Assembly (NCBI GenBank): GCA_958450365.1
Contig: CAUEEP010000444.1
Span: 162,548-226,547 of the forward strand
Direction: 5' to 3'
DNA from: Mesorhabditis belari
Taxonomy: Eukaryota > Nematoda > Chromadorea > Rhabditida > Rhabditidae
DNA: 64,000 bases
The notes under the pieces were generated by a model that did not search any database, had not been told where the DNA came from, and was given only the letters and a program-made list of their open reading frames with translations. This document shows, piece after piece, positions 11,901-23,635 of the stretch. Each line of letters begins with the position of its first letter. Positions within the stretch are counted from its first letter, which is position 1. Both the position numbers and the translations under genes were made by a program.

Positions 11901-12600
11901 TAAGAATTTAAAGCAATGAACGAATTCTTTTGATACCATTTTTATGATTCTTTTGAACTAATTCTATTAATAACATTGTTATTTATTATTTGTTATTAAT
12001 ACCATACAAATTCGCAGTTTCAAAGTAAAGTATTACTTTTCTTAAAGAAAGTACTTGTACTACTTTTGTACTTGTTCTCTGATTTCTAAATTGGAAAGAA
12101 GAGAAATTAAAGCTGTAACGTAAAGATTGGAAAAATAAACAAAAATGGGATAAAAGGAAAATAATATTTTGATAGAAGTGGAAAATAAAGGAAATTCTTT
12201 CCTTTTTGCCCTTTTCTATGATCCATTAGCCCATTAGAAACCCAATGTTTCAAAATTCCTTAGAGAAATCCATCACTAACGGAAATGTCACCGCTTTTAT
12301 TAACAAGATTTTGAAACTCAACTTTTTCGACGAACTTTGCCTAAGAATTTAAACCAATGAACTAATTCTATTGATACCATTTTTATGATTCTTTTGAACT
12401 AATTCTATTAATAACATTGTTATTTGCTATTTGTTATTAATACCATACAAATTCGAAGTTTCAAAGTAATACTTTTCTTCAAAGAAAAGTAATACTTTAG
12501 TATTACTTTTCTTAAAGAGAGTACTTGTACTACTTTTGTACTTGTTCTCTGATTTCTAAGTTGGAAAGAAGAGAAATTAAAGCTGTAACGTTTGGAGGAT
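8990..12600. repeat. Dispersed repeat family in both orientations (9.0-12.6 kb)
   Basis: A unit with GTTGAGTTTCAAAATCTTG, TAATAAAAGCGGTGAT and AAACATTGGATTTCTAATGG recurs on plus at about 9000, 9330 and 9775, and on minus at about 11130, 11830 and 12260. It often continues into AGAACAAGTACAAAAGTAGT and TAACAATGTTATTAATAGAATT. The reading frames across it (for example 9337-9672 and 10996-11226) are copies of each other in opposite orientation. No coding family was recognised. Confidence 0.75.
10605..10797. repeat. 8-bp minisatellite (GACGGACA / GACGAACA)
   Basis: About 23 tandem units of GACAGACG or GACAGACGAACA type. Confidence 0.9.
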
Positions 12601-13720
12601 GATTTAACTGAAAAAAATGTTTTTTAATTCTTTGAGAAGGTACTATAAAGTCTTCTTTTTTTTCTTGCAACAGTATTTCTCAGATCCAAGTCAATCTTTT
12701 CTATACCAATCTACCGTATTTCTTCGAATACCGGGTAAAGAGTATGATCGCGTCCTCCTGCGTAGCAGCCCTTTTTTGAAATTTCTTTTCTGCATAAAAG
12801 CTTTCAATGAAGTGCTATAGAGCTGGAAAATGGCTCAAAGATCTGTTAGCTCATGTGGTATTTTTTAGTCATTTTCCAGCCAGTCAAGCTTTATTTGGTA
12901 TCATTTGAAAGCTTGAAATGTCCTCTGTACAATGATATAAAAAGCTAGCAAAAATATGTTCTCTGGACAAAGTTATAGGCTTTCAAAGGGTGGTGACTCG
13001 CTCAAAAGTACCCGGATCCTTTCAAAGTATCCGGAAACTAGGCAAGAGTCGTTTGTTGGATTTGTTGGCTTCTAAGCAATTTCATTACGCTTTAATATTT
13101 TGCATTTAATTCATTGTTTATTGAAATTTACGATACTTTTCGAGAGAAAATTGCGTCAAACAAAGTCACAAAGAATTTAAAGCTGAAAAATTGGCCAGAG
13201 TTGGCTCTGATTTTCTTGGATCCGATTCTCCAATCAAGCTTTATTTGGTATCATTTGAAAGCTTGAAATGTCCTCTGTACAATGATATAAAAAGCTAGCA
13301 AAAATATGTTCTCTGGACAAAGTTATAGGTGTTCAAAGGCTGATGACTCGCTCAAAATACTGTTAAAGAAGACTTTATAGTACCTTCTCGAAGAATTAAA
13401 TACAATTTTTTTCAATTAAATCATCCTCCAAACGTTACAGCTTTAATTTCTCTTCTTTCCACAAATAAACATTATAATTCTAAGTAAAAGAATTCACTTT
13501 TTAAGGCAAGAAAGGCACTTTTTAAGGCAAAAGCTTGTCTTGGTTTCATTGAAGTCTTCAAATTTCTTCAAATCTAGACGTAAACCTAGACCTAGATCTA
13601 GACCAAAATCTAGACCTAGATTTAGACCTAATTTCTCCTAGAAAGGCAAGAAACAGGCTTGTCTTGGTGTCATTGAAGTCTTCAAATTTCTTCTTTTTCT
13701 TTTTCTTTTTCTTTTTCTCT
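11377..13720. repeat. Large inverted repeat with about 260-bp arms
   Basis: The arm at about 11377-11640 (GAAGAAATTTGAAGACTTCA, a CTAGGTCTAGAT block, then AAGTGAATTCTTTTACTTAG) reappears in inverse order at about 13435-13720. The CTAGAT minisatellite inside each arm is inverted too. About 1.8 kb separates the arms. Confidence 0.8.
12563..13463. mobile_element. Inner foldback element with roughly 95-bp arms and an internal direct repeat
   Basis: The left arm at about 12563-12658 (GGAAAGAAGAGAAATTAAAG ... TACTATAAAGTCTTCTT) is inverted at about 13364-13463. Between the arms a segment of about 105 bp (AAGCTTTATTTGGTATCATT and onward) occurs twice in direct orientation, near 12886 and 13234. No transposase frame is visible. 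Confidence 0.7.
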
Positions 13721-14184
13721 TTCTTTTTCTTCAAATTTCTTTCCATTTTCTTTTTCGTGTCAACCCAGAATTAGATGATAATTATCTCACTAAAAGAAAT
13801 CTTTTTTTTTGTTTTATAAAAAGATTTACGAATCTTTGAACCGGCTTTTTAATCTTTAATGCCATTTTTGCCATATTAAAATTTTTTTTAAAAAGTCGGA
13901 AACTAAAATTTCAATCAAAATTTCATAAAGCAAAACTTTGAAACATTAGTTTTTCAATCAAAAAAGATCTTACTTTAAATGTTTAAACTTGCAAATTTGT
14001 GCTTAAAAATCGTTCAAAATCCTCTTTCTTTCGACTTTCTTTAGAGCTGAGCGTTTCATTTTCCAAATTTTTCAATTTCTTTTCGTCAAATCGTTTTCTA
14101 TCAGTGATTTTCCAGAAAATCAAACGATGACGAGCTAAATGGAGGACAGATTTGCGGGAAAATTCTGAGAATTCACATAAATCT

Positions 14185-17100
14185 ATGGCTTCATTCAGCG
14201 TGAATGTCACAGCATGCAACACAACGAAAATCAACGATCCGGCAAGGGAAAACTATGAGTAAGTTAGGCTAGTATTTATCTAGATCTAGACGTAGACGTA
14301 GACCTAGATCTAGACTTAGATCTAGAACTAAACCTAGATCTAGACCTAGATCTAGACTTAGATTGGATCGGATTCGGACTTCCGAACCTGGTTCTAACGC
14401 TGCACCAAATTCGGACACAACATTTACATTAGTCTTTTATTTCCGGAGCATTTCCAACCAAGCCAAAGCCAGCCAGGCCTGTACTAGAGATAGAGCTAGA
14501 GTTAGAGCTAGAGATAGAGCTAGAGCTAGAGATAGATCTAGAGCTAGAGATAGAGCTAGAGTTAGAGCTAGAGATAGAGCTAGATCTAGGTCTAGACTTA
14601 GAGCTAGAGATAGAGCTAGAGCTAGAGATAGATCTAGACCTAGATCTAGACCTAGACCTAGCTCTAGATCTAGTTCTAGGTCTAGATCTAGATCTAGGTC
14701 TAGATCTATCTCTAGCTCTAGCTCTATCTCTAGCTCTAAGTCTAGACCTAGTTCTAGACCTAGTTTCTCCTAGAAATCACCTTAAATTTCTTTGTAAGTA
14801 TTGAATGCTAAAGAGATAGTAAAGTGCAAAATTCGGTCTGTTACAGAACAAAAATGATTCAATTGATAAGACTGAATAGCTTTAGTTTTAATTGAAGAAT
14901 TTAAGGATGGGGATACTTGGCTACTCTGAAAGTTTTACTCTGAAATAGTCACTTTTCTAAACTGTATCCCCTTTCTCTTTCTACCGTAAACTTGGCTCTA
15001 TCTTTTGAATCGAATCTATCTACTTTAGTTGAAGTAATTGCTAAAGTAATGTTGAAGTAATGATAAAGAAACCCTTTCGTATCAAGTTTCAAAAGTGTAA
15101 GTTTCAAAATCCTTGACATAAAGCGATTCTCTTGGAGATCAATGTCCAGTTTACATTCGTTATTATCAACTTTTCTAGAGTCTTCGCTCGAATCGTTAAC
15201 GGCTACTTGACAGCGATTTGTGTCGTTTTGGGAACGATCGGCAATTTGCACGGGATAAAGAGCGTACAGAATGCGAATTTGGATAAAGTGAGAATTTGGA
15301 AAAGATGTGACTTTGAAAGACGCAAATAAAAAGAAAATTTGCATAATTTGTACTGCCAGCTTTGCAAAAGGCAAGCTGCGATATTGGTAACGTTCTTTTT
15401 TCTTCAAGTTCTTCTTCTTTTTACTTCTTTTTTACTTCTTTTTTCTCCTTTTTTCTTCCCTTTTCTCCTTTTTTCTTCTTTTTTCTTCTTCTTTCTCCTT
15501 CTTTCTCTTTCTTTCTCCTTTTTTCTCCTTTTTTCTAGGGTAATCGAGGGCGCTGATCACGAAAATCGCATTTTTAACATAAATTTCCGTCTTAAAAGTT
15601 GACTTTCAACGAAAATCAACGAATTTGAAAACTTTGACAACTTTTTCAGAATCGGGGTGTCGTATTGGCCGTTTCGATGATGGCGCTAGCGATTTGGGAC
15701 ACGATTTTGCTATGGTTTGTGGGGGAAATATAAAGATTAAATAAATATAAACTATATATAATCTAGTATAATCTAATATAATATAATCTAATATAATCTA
15801 ATATAATCTAATATAATATAATATTCATCGTCATCTTCCCTTCACCACCAAAAAAGCTATTTAGTTCCCCATTGAGCTTAGGGTTAGGGAGCCGTCTGTC
15901 ATGACGTGGGTTAAGTTAAGATATAGCCTAGTATTGTGTGTGTCGTTGTATTGTGATTCATATATTTCGTGTATGCGATAAATTCACCACTGGTAGCCCC
16001 AGTCGGTATTTTTTTTTAATATAATATAATATAATATAATCTAATCTAATATAATATAATCTTTTTTATATTTTTAATGAATTAGGATCAATTCTTTAAA
16101 TATAACTTTAATGAGTTTGATGAGGCAACCTATCCCTCTTTTTCGAGATTTATTCATAGCTAATCTCACGGTTAGTTCAAGGATACGTTCTTTCGTTAGA
16201 AATTCTTAGTTTTAGAAATCCCAGTCACCTTCAATAAGTTTGTGCATAAGTCTTTTCCAATAAGAACTGCCAGAATTTGGAATCATCTCCCCAGAGTTTT
16301 AAGAGAGTCAAATAGTCTTGAAACCTTTAAATTATCTGTAGATGATCTTGAGATCTTGAGCTTGAAGCTCTAGTGGATTCTTGACGTATCCTAGCCACAA
16401 GGTACGCACAAAGTCTAGTAGGTAGTAGGCTACTAGGTACTAGGCTAGTGGATAGTGGACCCTACTAGCTGTGCTATCCAAATATTAGATCTATTATATC
16501 GTGGTGCTTTTTATTGGTGCCCTTTTCATGCTTATTTGTATGAATTGATGTGTTTTAATCTTAAATCTAGCGCTTAAATCTTAAATACCTTACCTCAGGC
16601 CCTCATTAAATAACTTTAATGAGTTTTGAGAGAGTCCAATAGTCTCGAAACCTTTAAATCATCTGTAGATGATCTTGAGATCTTGAGCTTGAAGCTCTAG
16701 TGGATTCTTGACGTTATCTGTGCCACCCATATCTGTAGATGATCTTGAGCTATGACATAGATTATATCGTCTTGCTTTTTATCGGCCTTTTTCGTGTTAT
16801 GTGTATGAAGTGATGTCTATTCATCTTAAATCTAGCGCTTAAATCTTAAATACTTTATCTCAGGTCCTGAATGAAGTATCTATATATTCAAAGACTTTTG
16901 TTCTCAGAGAACTTAAAGAAAAGCTTAACTAAAGCTTAAATAAAACGAAATTAAAGCTAAAACTAAGCTAAACTAAGCTAAAACGAAAGCTTTTTAAGCC
17001 TACTCAAATCTTTGCATTTAAATCAAATCAAATCAAATCAAATCATAATCATTTAGGTGCGCTTTCTTCTACTATGGCGCTAAAAAGTTGCCTGGCACGG

Positions 17101-20100
17101 ACAACTCGGACGCGTTGACCGTCATTCAACCCTGGTTTCACGCGTTCAGCCAAATCGCTAACACTGCGTCGGTGAGTGAGATTTCAAAGAACAAAAAAAG
17201 GCCAGTGCTTTGGTCAGTGCTTTGGCCAGTGCTTTGGCCAGTGCTTTGGTCAGTGCTTTGGCCAGTGTCTTTTTCTCACAAATTAGCTGACTATTTGAAT
17301 GTTTTGGCGCTAACATATATCGAATTTTCCCTAGCTTTCCCTAAATTGCTCGAAATCTCGAGAACCGCTTATCAGAACCTATCGATGTGGGGTCGGAAAA
17401 TGTAGCTGATGATGAGATCTTGCTGGGGAGAAGAGTGTTGAGCTTCTGGGAAAACTTAGGAACCGTAAAATAGTCATTAACTCGGCTCAGCGCGGTGCAC
17501 TCTATTAGAGAGACTGCGGCAGTCTTTGTCGCCGTGGCGCAGTCGGGAGCGCGCTTTCCTACAATTCACACGACCCAGTTTCGATTCCCGGTCGTGTTCT
17601 CAGTTTTGCTTTTTGAAAAAACGAGATAAGAGATTCATAACTAGATAGAATTCAAAGCCTAAGAAATTAAAAATTATTTAAATCGGTTCACGGGAAGCTG
17701 AGAACGAAGCTGAGAACGAAAGACGGATAGACGGACAGACATTTTTCTTTTTATATATAATAGAATAAATACTGTATATATAGTAGTATCTATAGTAAAT
17801 AGATAGTAAATATATCCCTTTTATATATAATAGACAAAGTAGGCAAATTTGAGCTAGATTTAAAAGAATTATACTTAAAATGAGTGCATCAAATTGTTTT
17901 CATTGTTTCAAAAGGCTCATCGCTTTTTTTTTTCAAAAGGAGTTAGGGCAATTTTTCGAAAACCAAGCTCAAAACAAGCTCAAAACTTTTGAAAACTTTT
18001 ACAAAAGCAAATTTCTTTTCTAAATAAAGAAATGGAGTTAGTGCTTTAGATTTGGTGTGTCGTAGCGATCACAACGCAACGCTACATGGCCACTCGGGAT
18101 CCGTTTCGATCAAATCGGTAAGTTGAAAAAGTGATAATAACTGGGTAAGAGGAAGGTTTGAAATTGAGGAAAGTGGTGAATCATTTAATCATTTAATTAT
18201 TTAATGGGAGTGGGACAAATGCGACCTTTTTTGGGGCACCCGGACATTTGCGCACCTTTTTTCCGCACTTAGCCCATTAGCGCACCTTTTTTCGCGTTTT
18301 AAGCTCTAAAAGCTCTAAAAAAAGCTCTAAAAAGCTAATATTAACAAATTTCTATTCCAAATGTTGTTTTTCTAGGTAATTTGAGGGCGTAGAATCGAAA
18401 TTTTGGCATATCAGAGCTTGTGGAACCAATTTGAAAGACAATTTGAAAGACAAAACGGCTAGATCAAATTACAGAAAATTGTTGATTTTTCTCTTTGTAT
18501 AACTCGGTCCGTTCGCTTCCACAAGCTCTGATATGTCAAAATTCCGATTCTACGCCCTAAAATTACCTAGAAAAACAACTTTTGAAATAGAAATTGGTCA
18601 ATATTAGCTTTTTAGAGCTTTTTTAGAGCTTTTAGAGCTTAAAACGCGAAAAAAGGTGCGCTAATGGGCTAAGTGCGGAAAAAAAGGTGCGCAAATGTCC
18701 GGGTGCGCAAAAAAAGGTCGCATTTGTGCCACTCCCCATTTAATCATTTAATCATTTAATCAAATTTACGTTTAATTCAAAAATTTCTAGAGGTTAAGAG
18801 GCAGAAATTGTGAATTTTTCATTAAAAACACTATAAGAAACACAGAAAACAGGAGAACTCACTTTTAAATCCAAGAATCTATCTCAGCAAACTTGAAACA
18901 CAACCTTTTGAACCTGAAAAAGATTCAGAAATAAAGCCTTGAGCAAACTTGAAACACAATTTTTTCAACCCGAAAAAGTGATTTAGAAATAAAGGCTTTA
19001 TCAGAGAATGGAAAGAAAAGAATCATAAATGATTATATAAAAGCAAAAGAGAAAAAGAAGAAGGAAGCTTTTTGAAAGTTTGCAGTGAAAGTTTCACTCT
19101 ATCAAAATATTAGTTCTCAAAATTATAAACAATGATCAGCAAAGTTGAAACATGACTTTTTTTAAGTAAAGATTTTTCTGAAAAGAGAATTGAGGCAAAT
19201 TTCTACACTTTTAGAGCCACAAAAGTCGTGCATTCTTTCCGATCGGATCGCCGCGTCTCCGCGCATTCATTTATGCTTTGCGCCACATATCGTCGGCTTT
19301 TTCGTTTACCCGTTTTGTTGAGGTATCATTGGAAAATTGATGAAATGTCAAAAATGTCAAAAATGTCAAAAATCTCAAAATTTCAGTATTCTTGCCATTT
19401 TGGTCAATTTCCCAGCGTTTTTCGAGTTGGGAACAAAAGTGTGCTACCATGTAGCCGAGAAAAGGCTTTCCTTGAAGGTAAGTGTTTCAATAGAAGGCTG
19501 TAGAAGGCTTCCGGGAGGAGAATTGAACTTGAATCGGATCGTAACTACTGTACTACTTGAATCAGATCGTAACTACTACGTAACCCATAGAAGAACTTTA
19601 ACTTTGAAGCATTTAGAACTAGACTTTACTAGTTTAAAACTAGACTTTACTAGTTTAAAACTAGACTTTACTAAGCTTTATCAAGCTTTATTTCATTTAA
19701 GAATTAGACTTTAGATTGATAGCAACCTTTATAGTATTTTTATCCATTTCAAACAGCATAATAATCATAGGTTTTTATCTTTTATTCATTCTTCACATTG
19801 TACTGCTTTCTTGTTGGGAATTTTCATCATCGTTAACTTGTTGCCTTTGTTTATAAATTTAAAATTAGTTTTTGATTTTCTATAAGGCCAAAGACTTACT
19901 ATCAGACTAAAAAAGGCAATAAAAACTGATCATGAAAAAGTGACAGTCTACGCCGGGATCGAACTCACCTTGTAAGGTAGATTGTCCGCCTTGCAGCGTA
20001 GCACTTTACCAACCGGCCACCGACCACCCTTTCGAAGCGGCTTAACTTCGCCTTATGAAGGGTCTTACTCGTCTTAACAGAGTCGATTTATCTGGTCAAG

Positions 20101-23100
20101 AAGTGAAGGAATTGCCAAGAAAAAGTAGATTCCTGGAGAGGGGATTGAACCCTGAACCTTTGCTTGGCAATTGCTCTAACCATTGCGCTATCCGGTACCT
20201 TAACTTGAGTTAAGGCTAGATAAGGCTAGATAAGGCTAGAGAAGACTAGATAAGGCTAGATAAGGCTAGATAAGGCTAGAGAAGACTAGATAAGGCTAGA
20301 TAAGGCTAGATAAGGCTAGAGAAGACTAGATAAGGCTAGATAAGGCTAGATAAGGCTAGAGAAGACTAGATAAGGCTAGATAAGGCTAGATAAGGCTAGA
20401 TAATGACTTGAAAAGGCTAGATAAAGCTAGATAAGGCTAGAGAAGACTAGATAAGGCTAGATAAAGCTAGCTAAGGCTAGATCATGACTTGAAAAGGTTC
20501 CAGATTCGTCCTTCTTTATAAAAAGGCAAATTCGGCTTGAAATTTGGCTTTAAACTTTGGATTTTGATGAAGAAAGCGATCATTTTCGAGTTTCCAAGCC
20601 AATGCTTTTCATTTCAGTTACAAGTGATGCCGTTTCGAACCGATCCAGCCTATTTATTCTGGTACAAATTGTTGTTCCGAATGCTCGTCACATCAATCGG
20701 ACCAAATCTTTTCATTCTTTGTGAGTTTAAAGAATTCAATTGAATTGTACATCGAAAAGCAAGGAAATCTCGATTTAACCATATTTTGTTCATTAAAATA
20801 TATCAAGTTTCAAATTTTCAAACTTTCAATCAAAGTTTAGTGGATTAATACTGATGTCCCATTAATATTGATGTCCCATTAATATTGATGTCCCGATTAA
20901 GACTGATGTCCCGATTAATATTGATGTCCCGAGTAATACTGATGTCCCGAGTAATATTGATGTCCCGATTAAGACTGATGTCCCATTAATACTGATGTCC
21001 CGAGTAATATTGATGTCCTTGTTTAGCAAAAAAAGTGTTAGTTTGGGAGTGGGACAAATGCGAGCTTTTTTTTGCGCACCCGGACATTTGCGCACCTTTC
21101 TTTCTGCACCTTGCCCATTAGCGCACCTTTTTTCGCGTTTTAAGCTCTAAAAGCTCTAAAAAAGCTCTAAAAAGCTAATATTAACAAATTTCTATTCCAA
21201 ATGTTGTTTTTCTAGGTAATTTTGGGGTGTAGAATCGAAATTTTGGCATATCAGAGCTTGTGGAAGCGAACGGACCGAGTTATACAAAGAGAAAAATCAA
21301 CAATTTTCTCTAATTTGGTCTAGCCGTTTTGTCTTTCAAATTGTCTTTCAAATTGTCTTTCAAATTGGTTCCACACGCTCTGATATGCCAAAATTTCGAT
21401 TCTACGCCCTAAAATTACCTAGAAAAAACAACTTTTGGAATAGAAATTGGTTAATATTAGCTTTTTAGAGCTTTTTTAGAGCTTTTAGAGCTTTAAACGC
21501 GAAAAATGGTGCGATAATGGGCAAGGTACGGAAAAAAAGGTGCGCAAATGTCCGGGTGCGCAAAAAAAAAGCTCGCATTTGTCCCACTCCCGTTAGTTTC
21601 AAAATTTTTAGTATCTAGTTTTGTTCTAAAGCTTTAATAATCCTTCGAGAGTGAATCCTTTGAACAAAAATCTGTGAAAATCTGTAGAATTTTGGTTTGA
21701 AAAGCTTCTAAAAGCTTTTTCAGCTGACAAAGAGCAATTACTCTTTTACTTTTACTTTACTTTTACTTTACTTTGCTTTTACTTTACTTTACTTTGCTTT
21801 TACTTTGCTTTTACTGAATACAACGACGACTTTTACTAAGTACAAAGACGATTTTCCTGATTCTTTAGCATTCTAGTACATTCATTAACATTCTAGTACA
21901 TTCTAGTACATTCTAGTACATTCTAGTACATTCTAGTACATTCTAGTACATTCATTAACATTCTAGTACACAAAGACGACTTTTACTAAGTACAAAGACG
22001 ACTTTTGCTTGATTAAAATGAAAATTTAAATGATTTTCAGTTTTCACCTTGTTAACAATCTATTTGTTGAAAGGGAGCAATAAATCGAGACGACAATTGT
22101 TTCATATGAGTGACTCGTTGTTAGATCGATACTCGTCAAGGTTTGTTGAAGAATTTAAACGAAATTTTCGTTTAACCTTTAGCAGAAGAGTTCAAACTAA
22201 CTTTGTAAAGGAAAATTGGCTTGGAAAAAGTGAAACACAGCTTTTTCAAAAGGATAATAGCTATTCTAGTAGATTCTTTAGCATTCTAGTACATTCTAGT
22301 ACATTCATTAACATTCTAGTACATTCTTTAGCATTCTAGTACATTCTAGTACATTCTAGTACATTCTAGTACATTCTAGTACATTCTAGTACATTCTAGT
22401 ACATTCTAGTACATTCATTAACATTCTAGTACATTCTAGTACATTCTAGTGCATTCTAGTACATTCTAGTACATTCTAGTACATTCATTAACATTCTAGT
22501 ACATTCTAGTACATTCTAGTACATTCTAGTACATTCTAGTACATTCTAGTACATTCTAGTACATTCTAGTACATTCTAGTACATTCATTAACATTCTAGT
22601 ACATTCTAGTACATTCTAGTACATTCTAGTACATTCTAGTACATTCTAGTACATTCTAGTGCATTCTAGTACATTCTAGTACATTCTAGTACATTCTAGT
22701 ACATTCTAGTACATTCTAGTACATTCTAGTACATTCTAGTACATTCATTAACATTCTAGTACATTCTAGTACATTCTAGTACATTCTAGTACATTCTAGT
22801 ACATTCTAGTACATTCTAGTGCATTCTAGTACATTCTAGTACATTCTAGTACATTCATTAACATTCTAGTACATTCTAGTACATTCTAGTACATTCTAGT
22901 ACATTCTAGTACATTCTAGTACATTCATTAACATTCTAGTACATTCTTTAACATTCTAAAACATTCTTTAACATTTTCTAACTTCAATCAAGGTCAAAAA
23001 AAGTGAAACCGAATAAATTTCACTTTAATTGTCCAATGGCAATAGTTAATTAATGTAACTTTTAAAAAAGAACTCAAAAAAGTCGAGAAAAATAAAACAA

Positions 23101-23613
23101 AATACTTTTAAGAACTAGATTTAACTATTAAGCGTCCAGAAAATCTTTTCTTTCATTACTCAATTCAAAATGAAGTCAAAAGTCAGTCAAAGTCAGTCAA
23201 AACTCAGTCAAAACTCAGTCAAAACTCAATCAAAACTCAATCAAAAGTTAAATCAAAAGAAATTTCCCCAATATTTTTCAGGGAAACAATGCAAACATTA
23301 ATCTCAATCATGTTGGTCACAAAATTTCTTCTTTTCAGAAGCCTTTCATTTGCGGTGAGTTTTGAGAGAAATGTCGAAGTGATAGCTGAAATTCAAGGAG
23401 TATTTTTGTCTTGAGTCTCTACTTAAACAAGTTCAACACTATAGATCTCTTGCCTAGAAAGGTTCATCATATACTTTCAGATCGACATTATGGAGATCGC
23501 TGGGGTATTCACCCATCGCGGAGCTTATTCCTATTATTTGTACAGTCTTGTCGACATGAGCAATTTCTTCATTTTGCTTAACTCGGCTACGAACAGCTTG
23601 ATCTTTTTAAAGG
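14185..23613 (+). CDS. FMRFamide-type peptide GPCR (rhodopsin family)
   Basis: Eleven exons join with matching phases: 14185-14258, 15179-15287, 15650-15714, 17057-17171, 18050-18117, 19215-19322, 19387-19477, 20618-20720, 22041-22140, 23282-23354, 23481-23613. They give 346 residues, from an N-terminus rich in glycosylation sites (NVTACNTT) through seven hydrophobic helices. Helix 1 has LGTIGN. Helix 3 ends in QRY instead of DRY and is followed by MATRDPF. Helix 4 ends NFPAFFE, a signature of FMRFamide-like receptors. Helix 7 has NSATNSLIF in place of NPxxY. These features suggest a neuropeptide receptor at the plasma membrane. The C-terminal tail is unresolved; a phase-1 exon starting at 25343 (after TTTGCAG) is a weak candidate. 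Introns carry MITEs, minisatellites and a LINE tail. It could be a drifting or unusual member; the ligand is unknown. Confidence 0.85.
14270..14772. repeat. CTAGAT / GAGCTAGAGATA minisatellites in GPCR intron 1
   Basis: 14275-14366 is built of TAGATCTAGACC units. 14486-14772 is built of TAGAGCTAGAGA and TAGATCTAGGTC units. The Arg/Ser-rich frame across it is repeat translation. Confidence 0.9.
15735..16065. repeat. ATAATCTAATATA array split by a 180-bp insertion
   Basis: TAATCTAATATAA repeats at 15755-15825 resume at 16015-16065. The intervening sequence (about 15828-16012) ends in a small hairpin ACTGGTAGCCCCAGT followed by CGGTATTTTTTTTT, an arrangement like the 3' end of a retroposon or a Pol III transcript. 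Identity unknown. Confidence 0.55.
16195..16372 (+). pseudogene. Non-LTR retrotransposon ORF2 C-terminal remnant
   Basis: A frame ending at a TAG codon at 16370-16372 reads IPVTFNKFVHKSFPIRTARI then WNHLPRVLRESNSLETFKLS. The pattern R..R.WN.LP..(V/L)R....L..FK is the C-terminal signature of LINE reverse transcriptase ORFs. The frame is broken upstream, and the sequence after it is duplicated at about 16615-16860, including the GATGATCTTGAGATCTTGAG block and its 3' flank. Both copies lie in GPCR intron 3. Confidence 0.75.
16615..16870 (+). repeat. Second copy of the LINE 3' region
   Basis: Repeats the end of the remnant and its untranslated tail at about 16290-16615 (AGAGAGTC.AATAGTCT.GAAAC, then TCTAGCGCTTAAATCTTAAA). 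Sequence differences show it is not an immediate duplicate. Confidence 0.7.
17204..17266. repeat. 12-bp minisatellite (CAGTGCTTTGGC)
   Basis: Five or six units directly after the donor of GPCR exon 4. Confidence 0.85.
17527..17602 (+). tRNA. tRNA-like sequence (degenerate)
   Basis: An A-box-like TGGCGCAGTCGGGAGCGC and a B-box-like GTTTCGATTCC are correctly ordered and spaced, but the acceptor arms do not pair and no convincing anticodon arm forms. Probably a tRNA-derived remnant. Confidence 0.4.
18206..18737. mobile_element. MITE family B, full-length foldback copy
   Basis: A nearly perfect 530-bp palindrome. Outer arms GGGAGTGGGACAAATGCGAC and complement; inner arms include TCTAGGTAATTTGAGGGCGT and complement. 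The flanks TATTTAAT and CATTTAAT are an 8-bp duplication with one mismatch. It lies in GPCR intron 5 and has no ORF. Confidence 0.9.
19945..20030 (-). tRNA. tRNA-like sequence with GCA in the anticodon position
   Basis: On minus, an A box (TGGCCGGTTGGTAAAGTG) and a B box (GAGTTCGATCCC) flank a CGC-TGCAAG-GCG hairpin. The acceptor halves do not pair over seven bases and the variable region is long. Most likely a tRNA pseudogene. Confidence 0.45.
20131..20197 (-). tRNA. tRNA-like sequence, degenerate cloverleaf
   Basis: On minus, acceptor TACCGGA pairs with TCCAGGA at five or six of seven positions, the D arm is GCGC/GAGC and the T arm is AGGGTTCAATCCCCT. The anticodon region is too short for a normal arm. 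Probably a pseudogene. Confidence 0.45.
20213..20492. repeat. 10-bp based minisatellite (TAAGGCTAGA)
   Basis: TAAGGCTAGA units with a GAAGACTAGA variant every fourth or fifth unit, in GPCR intron 7. Confidence 0.9.
20847..21020. repeat. 18-bp minisatellite (CTGATGTCCCGATTAATA)
   Basis: About ten units, two bases shorter where CG is missing. The minus-strand frame over it is repeat translation. Confidence 0.85.
21047..21591. mobile_element. MITE family B, full-length foldback copy with perfect 8-bp TSD
   Basis: Begins GGGAGTGGGACAAATGCGAG and ends with its complement. GTTAGTTT is present on both sides (21039-21046 and 21592-21599). Arms extend almost to the centre. It lies in GPCR intron 8. 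Confidence 0.95.
21870..22975. repeat. 10-bp satellite (ATTCTAGTAC) in GPCR introns 8 and 9
   Basis: Blocks at about 21870-21972 and 22262-22975 of ATTCTAGTAC with interspersed ATTCATTAAC variants. Exon 9 (22041-22140) lies between the two blocks. The variant spacing suggests higher-order amplification. Confidence 0.9.
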
Positions 23614-23635
23614 GTAGGTTTACAAAACAAACGAA

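Noticed and set aside
14363..14773. Arg/Ser-rich ORF resembling an SR protein
   Set aside because: Produced by TAGAGC / TAGATC tandem units within GPCR intron 1.
15132..15329. Independent 65-codon ORF
   Set aside because: Its second half is GPCR exon 2 and its first half is intron read-through.
22260..22975. Possible CRISPR-like array of regular short repeats
   Set aside because: Units are 10 bp with no unique spacers; it is a simple satellite in a eukaryotic intron.
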